From Cladosporium sp. IMV 00045 (taxonomy: Eukaryota; Ascomycota; Dothideomycetes; Cladosporiales; Cladosporiaceae), in NCBI GenBank assembly GCA_001931905.2, contig MSJI02000704.1, positions 1-54,193 of the forward strand: a stretch of DNA of 54,193 bases, written 5' to 3'. Position numbers and translations under genes: made by a program. The notes under the pieces were generated by a model that ran no database searches, was not told where the DNA came from, and worked only from the letters and a program-made list of their open reading frames with translations. Each line of letters begins with the position of its first letter. Within the stretch, counting starts at the first letter, position 1. Shown here one piece after another: positions 21,489 to 30,400 of the stretch.

Positions 21489-24400
21489 TTAGGCAAAGCC
21501 AAAGTACTCGTTGCCAGCCGTGACAGCAGTGTACAGCTGTTGGCGAAGCTGTTCATAGCTGTCGTACTCGGGAAGATCGAGCTGGTTGAAACACGTGTGG
21601 CTCGTCGGCAGCTTGTCCTTGCTGGAGTAGTCGCGGTGAATGTTGAACTTGGCGAATCCATTCATGCCCTCCAGCTCCTTGAAACCGTTGAGGGGGACCT
21701 TGCTCGTGCCAGTGACGAACTGCAGCAGTTTGGCGCGTTCTTCTTCGTCGAAGCTCTTGACTGCGCGCCAGAACCACTGGATTTGTGGCGATGTCGCTGT
21801 GTAGTTGTGGTATTCGGTGGTATTCTTCCAGTCGTCAACGTCGATATCCGGCAGACCAGAGATGAGCAGCTCGAGCTCCTGCTCATTGAAGATGGAGACT
21901 AGCTCCGCAGGAACAATGTCGTGGAAGCCGCCAAGGAAGTGGTTGAGTTGATCCTCGACAGACTTGACGAGCTTGTGCTCGACAACAAGGCGTACATACT
22001 CCTGCTTGTTCTCTTCGGTGACGGGGATATCGCGGCCACCGGGCACCAAGTCAACCGTCTCCGTGACACCGAAGGTCTCGATCTCCGCCGAGAAGGTCTC
22101 GAAAGTGACATCCGTAATATCATTCTCGAGAATCCAAACAAGGGAGCGGTAGTAATCAAGGTCAAGAGTCTCCATGTCCTTGAGCGAGACCGACTTGCCC
22201 AGCATGCGCCTGTAGACAGCCCTGCTGAAGTGGGCATCAAGCAGGCGACCTTCGTAAAGGGCCTTTCCAATCACGCGACCAATGAACTTGAAGAATGACA
22301 AGTGCTCCTCGTTAATACCGCTGAGCTTGTTCGGGTGGAAGGTGGTCCTGTCGGAGGCGACCGGGTTGAAGAGAGCATAGTCGGGATTGAACATTTGGCG
22401 AGCCATGACTGCAAACCATTCGCGAGACACACCGCCAGCGTCAATGCCCTCTTCGCCATTGAAGCGGATGTTGAGCTTGCCATTTTTGATTTCTTCGCCG
22501 CTCTTGTAGTAGAGTGCCTTGTAGGAGTCCAAGAACACATGGTCACGGCGTACAGCCAGCGACAACGTGCCGGTTCCTTGCGAACGGTCAGGGCGAGTGT
22601 GGAGTTTGCGGTTGAAGTAGTTGCGTTTATTGTCAAACTCCAAGACCTTCGAGTTCTTGGCCAAGATGGAGAGATTACCGTTCATGAGCTTGGGATTGTT
22701 GCGGATCAGCTCGTTGAGGATCTTGCGGTGCTCCTCAGTGAAGTTGTAGAACAGGTCTTCCATTCTGGTCTCTGGCTGCGGGGAGCCTGAAGTCACCTCA
22801 ACAGCGCTGGAGTTATTTTCTTTGAGGGCGCTATTGCGGCAGACGACGAAGAGGGTTTCGATCAATGGCAGAAGAATGGTGGCCACGTTGACCATGTTGC
22901 CCTTCTGGCGAATAGCGCCAAGGCAAAGGCTGAGGTTCTTCCACAACTTCTCGAAGGTTGCACTCTCGGAGAGCGTGATGAGGATGTCTTCCTTCAGCTT
23001 GGGATCAACGGAACCGTTGGCTGTGGTCTGGAGGCCCATCATGCGCTTGGGATCGAACAAGTGATCAAGTGCGATGAGCACTTGGAGCAGTCTGCGCTGT
23101 TGAGAACCAGAGGAAGAGAACTTGGCGAGGGCCATGCCCTGGAGGTCGACGCCAGTCTTTGCCGTGCCTATCTGGCCGGCGAGATCCTCGAGGTCAACGA
23201 CAATGGCTTGACCAAGCTCTTGTGCCTGGCGGATGAGTTCTTTGCCGAAGATCTCCTTGGCACCAGGGATGGCCGTGAGGTGCTTGATGATGTCGAGAGT
23301 ATCACTGAAGGTCTTGCTGGGACATTCGCGGCAAGCAAGAATGTTGATGACGAGGCGAATGTTCTCCTCTGGCACCTCTGGGGGCTCGAGCTCCTTTTTC
23401 TTCTTGGGCTCTGGCTTGGATGCCTCCTTGTCCTCGTCGGCGGGGTTTTCGGTAGAGGAGGTTTGCTCGCCAGCAGACGGTCCAGCAGCAGCAGCTTCGG
23501 CGGATCCCTCTTGCATAGGCACATCACCGGCCGTTTCTGTCGGCTTGGCCTCTTCAATTGCTTTCTTCTCAGCCTCCTGCTCCTTCTTCGCCTCCGCATC
23601 CTTCTTCTTGGTCAAGAGATGAAGAGGGTGGGTAACACGGCTTAGCAAGCCTGCCAAAGTCTCCATTACACCAGTGTTCTCGGTGATGAGCTTGCGGTCC
23701 AGCAACATCAACAGGGCATTCAAAGGGTACTTGTTGGCCTTGCTCTCTTTGCCCTTGTTCTTCTTCGCTGACTTGGTCTTCTGGCTAGTAATCGTCTCGT
23801 GCTCAGAAAGAAAGAATGTCTGAACCTTGGGATTGTCGGCCGAGAGAGCGTTGAGGGTACCAAGGCATTGCTGAACGATGTTGAGAGGCGATAGCTCGGT
23901 AGCGGGCGTGACCATCTGGTCAGTCAAGGAGCGCTTGAGCGGCTGAGGAGTCTTAGCCCCAGCCAGCTGTTTTGCGCGAAGAGAGAGTTGTGCAAAGCTG
24001 CGCTCGACAGCTCCAACGTCTGCAGTACCATCTTGAAGGATGGAAAGAAGGATGCTGATCACCTCTGCGCGGTTCTGGGTGTTCTTGCAGACATCAGAAA
24101 GGATGCAGTGCAGAGATGTCTTCGCACGATGGTGGAGCGAAACAAACATAAGGCGCAAAAGCGTGGCAACGCCAGGTTTGTCGAGCATCTGAACCACTGG
24201 CCTGATTCGCTGTCTCTCTTCCGTTTCTTCCGCACCTTCCTGCTGAGCGCCGTTTGCAGGCACGTTGATCACGCGAGGGTCGCGCATTCTGGGACGGTGC
24301 CTAGGTCTGTCGCCCATGAGCTCGCGGGCCTCACGTTGCAAAGCCTCCGGGAGCAGGTTGATCATATCCGCATCTTGCTCCATGAGGACTGTCTGACGAA

Positions 24401-27400
24401 GGCCAGGGTCGAGGGTGGCAAGGAAATCAACCTGGTCCATGTCTTGCGGTTGCGCGGCCTGCTCACCCTGTTGGGCACGCTGTTGGCGGCGAGCCTCTTG
24501 CTGCTCACGTTGTCGGCGGTCTCTAGCTTCGGAGGCAAGAAGTTCAGCCTGGATATCCGGAGGAAGGGCGTCGAGGAACTCTCTGCTGATTTCGCTGGGA
24601 GCTTCGCCAGTTTGACGCGCCTCTGCCCGTTCGGCTGCACGGCGCTCGGCGAATTGGCCCATGATCACGTCTTCTCTGAATTCTTCCGGAAGGGCTTCGA
24701 TGTATTCGCGATCGATACCAAGCTCGGTGATATCAAGCTCGCGACCACGAATGTTGATAGTGACTCGCTCACGCGGCGGAGCTTGTTCAGCAGCGGGCTC
24801 GCCAGTTGCAGTAGCAGTGTCTTGCTCGACACCCTCCATCGAAGTCGGTTGAGTGCCTTCGGGTGCTTGGGCAGCAGCTTCAGCAGCCTCTCGAGCTCTA
24901 GCAGCAGCTTCCTCAGCCTCCTTGGCCTCACGCTCTTCACGTTCCTTTTTCTCACGCTCTTCGCGCTCCTTCCGCTCAGCCTCGGCCTTCTTCCTTTCTT
25001 CCTCACGCGCCTTCTCCTCGGCAGCCTTGCGCTCGGCCTCCTCCTTGTCGCGGACCTTCTTCGCCTCCATGGCCGCAGGGAGAAGGGCTCGAAGCAGGCT
25101 ATGAATGATGCGACTGGCCTTATCGTGGTGCTTATTGCCACCAAAGAGCATGCGCGCTTCCTCCTGCCAACGTATGGATGTAATCGTTGGACGGAAGTCG
25201 ACGGCTTGGCCTTCTTCGGTGCTGGCGTTGCCACGAGAGTTACCAGGACCGAAGCCGGGAATCTGGTCGCGCCATGGCCGACGGGGATCGATGTCGACAA
25301 ATTGAGCACCTCCGCGCGCGCTGATTGCGAAGACCGGCGGCAACTGACCGCGGCCACCCATCAACTGGCGAGGGTCGACGTTCAGGCTGATGCGCTCAAG
25401 TTCTCCGGGAGCGCCGCCACCGCGGTTCATGGCCGCTACCAAATCGCCGATGATGTTTTGACCGGCGCCCATGCGAGCACCACGAGTCAAGAAAGGCGGA
25501 GTTGCCCCTCCGTTGCGATCACCGCCGATAGAGGGTCCGCGGTTGCGTTGCAGCAGGGGATTGATTCCTTCCTCGTCGCCACGCATTCCACCAGGGCCAC
25601 GGTGAAGGCGGCCTGGTGCGGGTCGCATAGGATCAGCGTTCATGAAATCAAGGAAGTCACCCAAGCCACCATTGTGGCGGTGATGATGGTGGTGGCCACG
25701 CGCGACTGCTGGAGGCGGCACGTCCCATTCCCAGCCCATCTCGTCCATTTCCTCGTCTTCGTGCTCAGGCTCATAGACAACATCGCCATCGTAATCGATC
25801 TCGTCCTCCTCATCGTCTTCATCTTCGGCAGGAGGCATCTCATCTTCGAAGTAGTCCTCCTCGCCATCGCCACCCATGTCGACTTGCAGAACGCCGTCCT
25901 GCGCAGCGCCATCAGCTGGCTCGCCGAGGACGTGAGCGATGTGGTCAAGAGGACCACCGTGACGGGCGGCCTCTTCCTCATCATCGTCGTCATAGTCGTC
26001 AACTTCATCCTCCCAGTCGGCCTCTTCAACATCGTCGCCCATGCTGGCATTCTCTTCATCGCCAGTGACCTCCTCCAAGTCATGGTCATAATCTTCTTCT
26101 CCTTCGGATGATTGGTCAATCTCGTCGCCGCTGTCATCTTCCTCATCGTCGTCAGATCCGTCGATGACTTCAACTTCCATGCGGTCGCCATGGAGGCCTT
26201 CGATGGGGCCCATTTCTTCCTCCATGCCTTCCATGTCGTCTTCATCGTCATCACTGACGACATCGCCAGGAGCTGCGCCATCTTCTTCGTCGAACTCCAT
26301 TTCCTCATCGTAGCCTTCGTAGTCTTCCATTTCATCGTCATCTTCATCGTCATCTTCATCGTCATCATCGTCTTCTTCGGCGTTGTAAATGCCAAGGGCC
26401 GAGTTGCGGTAGAGATCAGGAGTCTGCTCGCGCTCCTCCTCAGAATCTCCCTCAGAAGCGGATGTGTCGGATGCGATGTCGTCTTCTTCGGTGCTGGAGC
26501 CGGGCGCAGCTGAGAGCTCGGCGCGTTGGCTGAGGTCAACGGCAAGATCTGTGAGCGTCTTGAGCGGGACCAGGATGTGCTTGACTGCACGCTTGGCGTT
26601 CGGGAAGTTGAGATCAAGCTCAGCCACAGAGGATGTCAGGGCGGCGATCAAGTTCTTCTCGTACATCAAGCGACCAAGTTGCTGGCGCGACTTTTCAAAA
26701 CCAGCGGCATTGATGGGACTCTGCCTGTCTGGCTTCGCATTCAGCATGCGGTCAAAGAGATCCGCTACGGCGAGCAACTTCGAGTAGCGCAGGTCCAAGG
26801 GTTCAGGAGACGTAGTTGCGTCCTTGTAGACCTTGATGGCATGGTCTAGCACAAAGCGGCGGACAAACAGGATGTCAGGGTTTTCCTCGGCTTGCGTCTG
26901 GGTGTTGGCTGACCGTGGGTGCTGCGTCTCTTGAGTTTGCGAGCAAAGTGCTACAAGGACGGTGGTGGCCCAGTTAGAAGTGACATGTCTCTTGCGGTGG
27001 GCGATGTCATCCTTATGCTCCAGAGAGCCTGTTGGGAGTAGCACGTTCAGCAGGTACATGAGCGTGCCAGATCTCGGCTTCGATGGGGTAGCGGGCTGGG
27101 TTTCAGTCTTCCTGGAGAAATTGATGAACTCCATCTTAGTGCGAGAATAGCAAGCCAGTATCTCAGAGAGGCACTGAAGGAGGAAGCATCGGTATATGTA
27201 GATGGGGTGCTCTTCCGCCTTGAAGAGAGGCTTCTCTTCCTTCTTCTCCTCGCCAGGCTTGTCGGCAGCGGTTGCGTCGGACATCTCGACATCTCCAGTG
27301 GCTGGGGTCTCATCTGAAGTAGGCGCTTTGCTCTCCTGTTTCTTGGGAGCTGGCTTGTCTTCGACCTCTCTGTAACTCGACAGTTCGCGGAGTAGAAAAG

Positions 27401-30400
27401 ACATGACACCATCAGTGGACTCAAGTGCTGGAGCCTTGGAGCTTGCCGTCTTGGCTTGTTGGGCAGCGCTCGCCTCGTCTTGTGTCTTTCCTTCCGGAGA
27501 GTCCTTAAATTTCTCTTCGGACTTAGCTGCAGGCTTGAGCGCGAGCGTTTGAGCCCTGTTCGGCTGCCCGTCGAAGCGAGGGATCTCAAGGAGCTCCTGA
27601 GTCACATCGACAAACAGCTTCGGATCGCGAAGTACAAGGTGGTAGAGATTCCTGACGTAAGACGTAGTGTCGACGGCACGCATGGGGCGGCTCTCGAAGG
27701 CATTCTTGATCTCGGTCTTCATGATCTGGCGAACAGTCTCTTCATCTTCGATCAAGTGGCGAAGAACAAGCAGGAATGAGCTCTGCAGCTGCTCACCGAC
27801 AGCGCCGCAGAGTTGTCTGATCATGAGGAAGAAACGGGACATGTTCATCTTCTCGCCCATGCGGTTTGCGAATTCGCGGTGGCGGGTAAGAATGACCAAA
27901 ACGCGAGTGATTGACAGTGCGAGAGATGCATTCTTGCCAACCTTGGGCAGGAGATCCACGATCGTGGTGAACAGCTGTGACCGAGTTTCGTCTGGCACAA
28001 TAGGCTCGGGGATCTTTGGTTCGGGCATAGGCTTCAGTGGCTCATCCATGGATGGAGGGCTCCATTCGATCTCGACGGGTTGCTCATCCTCGGCGAGGAC
28101 GCGCTCCATGATCAACAGAAGCATTTCAATCCACGGAGCATCCTCCGCCTTTTGGTCAGGTCGAAGCTGAATCCAGTTGATGAACGCTTCGAAGTTGTCC
28201 TTGAGCTCGTCCAGGGTAGAGTGGAAAAAGTCAGACTCTTGCATGATGAGGGCCACAAGGTGGGCGTAGGAAGAAATCTTGTCGCCAGAATCAGGGCCTT
28301 CCTCGCCTTGCAATGAGAGCAGAGAAGATACCAGGGTATTTCCGATCTCAGCTTTGGGGTTTGCGCCTTCGCCAGACTTGGCTACAGCAGCTTGAATGAG
28401 GTCGGCGAGCTCGAAGGTGATGGATGGCTGCGAGCTCAATACTTCGAGGCATCGATCGATGATGTCTGCACGGACAGTACCTCTTGCCTCGTCCAAGTCG
28501 TCTACCGTGATGAATGGCCTCTTAGTATCCTCCGCGGGCGGCTGAGCAGAAGGAGCTTCCGGAGCACTCAAGCCAAGCATGCGTGACAATGCCTGGGTCC
28601 TATCTGTCATGGCAAGAAGATCAGAGCTGGCAAGATCCTCTGGCAGAGCACCAAGCGAGCCAAAGTTTTCATCTTCTGACATATCCTGGTCGGAGGAAGG
28701 AACCTCTTGTGAGCTGCTGGTAGGACGGGGCGCTCCAGATGAAGGAGCACCAGCATCACGCATTTCCACGGAGCGGGTTCCGTCGTTTGTTGATGACGCT
28801 TCAGGCTCCTTGTCTCCACCCGGAATTCTAAAGCGAGGAACGCCGTGGTTTTTACGCAGGGCCGCATACTCGGTTGCTTGAGCTTCGTGGTTGCTGCAGC
28901 GGTAGAGAGCCTCGCGAGCGAGCTCGCCATCAAACCCGGCGTTCTTGACCTTTTCGATATTGTTGAAATTCTTGAGCGTGAACTCCGGCTGTGCGGTAGA
29001 GATGCGACGGGTTGCCTTGTCGTTACGGGAGAGCGCGCGCTCTTCACCTTCAGCCTTGAGAACGGTCTTCAAGATATCGATAACGGTCTTGACGTTGTGA
29101 TCTCCCAAGTGAACGATTGCATCGGAGCGCCAGACATCAGTGACAGTGTCCAGCACGACCTTTCGCAATTCAACAAGGAACTGGTTTGGAACAAAGAAGT
29201 CCGCGTTCTCGGCTCCACGGGCAGAGATCAAGGCAGACTGTGCAGCTTCGTTGACGGATTTGTGGTGCACAATCTGGTTGTAGAAGCTGAGAATAGTGGA
29301 TACGCCTTCGCGGGCTGCCGTCTCAACGGCCTCGTCGTTCTTCTCAGTACGAGCAAGCACATTGCTGAAATTCTTGAGATGGTGCTCAAAAGTCTCGAAA
29401 CCATTCGCGTAATAGAACTTGAGGAGGACGAGAGTGACAGTCTCTTTCCCGCCATGCACGTCCGCCATGCGAGAGCTGCAGAGAAGCAAGCGTGTGATGC
29501 AGTGCAACACGTGCCCAACGTATTTCAACTCAGAGATCTCGTCAACCTTGCCGAGCTTGCGAACAGTAAGCTCAGCCAGTGCTGACTTTGCAAGATTGTC
29601 GGCAATGAGTCCAGCATGTTGCTTGGTGTTCAAATCCGACATCCTTTTCGAGATCAACACTTGTCCCAGATTTTGGAAGAACGACTCAATACCGGTAGGA
29701 GTCTGGCTGACCAAATAGCGGATTACTCTTGTATTCTTAAAAGCAAACAGCTCCGCCTTGGTTTCGCCAATCTCGGACGCCGTGAGTCCCTTCGGATTAT
29801 CGGTCTTGCCCTCGCTGTTGTTGCTGCTTTGAGGAATCTCCACGAAACCTTCGGCGTTGATACGGCGTGGAGAGAAAGGCTTGGGGTCTGTTCCATTCTT
29901 CCATTTTTCATTGTCGAGAAGGCGACCTCTGAGCTCCAAATTCTCCCAGAGACAGGCAGAGTGCAGTTTGCCGAAAGAGTCAATGAGCTCGACATAGACG
30001 TCCGTGAAGTTGAGTGCGGTGAAGATCTGGTTGATAGCTCCGTGACGACCATTCTGGTTGGGCAGCAGAGCACGGCCAAGCATATGGGACAGCACGTGGG
30101 CTGCTGTAAGAGCCTTGATGACGGTGGTGCCCTCTTCACTTGGCAACGAGCCAGCAAGGCTAGGGTCGGTATACTGCTTGAAGTAGCTACCAGTCTCCGA
30201 GGAGTCGGTCAACGGCTTCAAGTTCTTGAGTGCAAGTTGGGATCGTGCGAGCAAACTGGGAAGGATAAGGTGAGGCTTCTCCTCACACATGCGCTTGACG
30301 ACAGTGGTCATTTTGCTGAAGACTGAGTAGGCTACCAGATCAGGGGGGTTGCTGGGAGAAGTCGCAAGGTCGAGTATAACCTCGCCACCCCCGTTTACGC

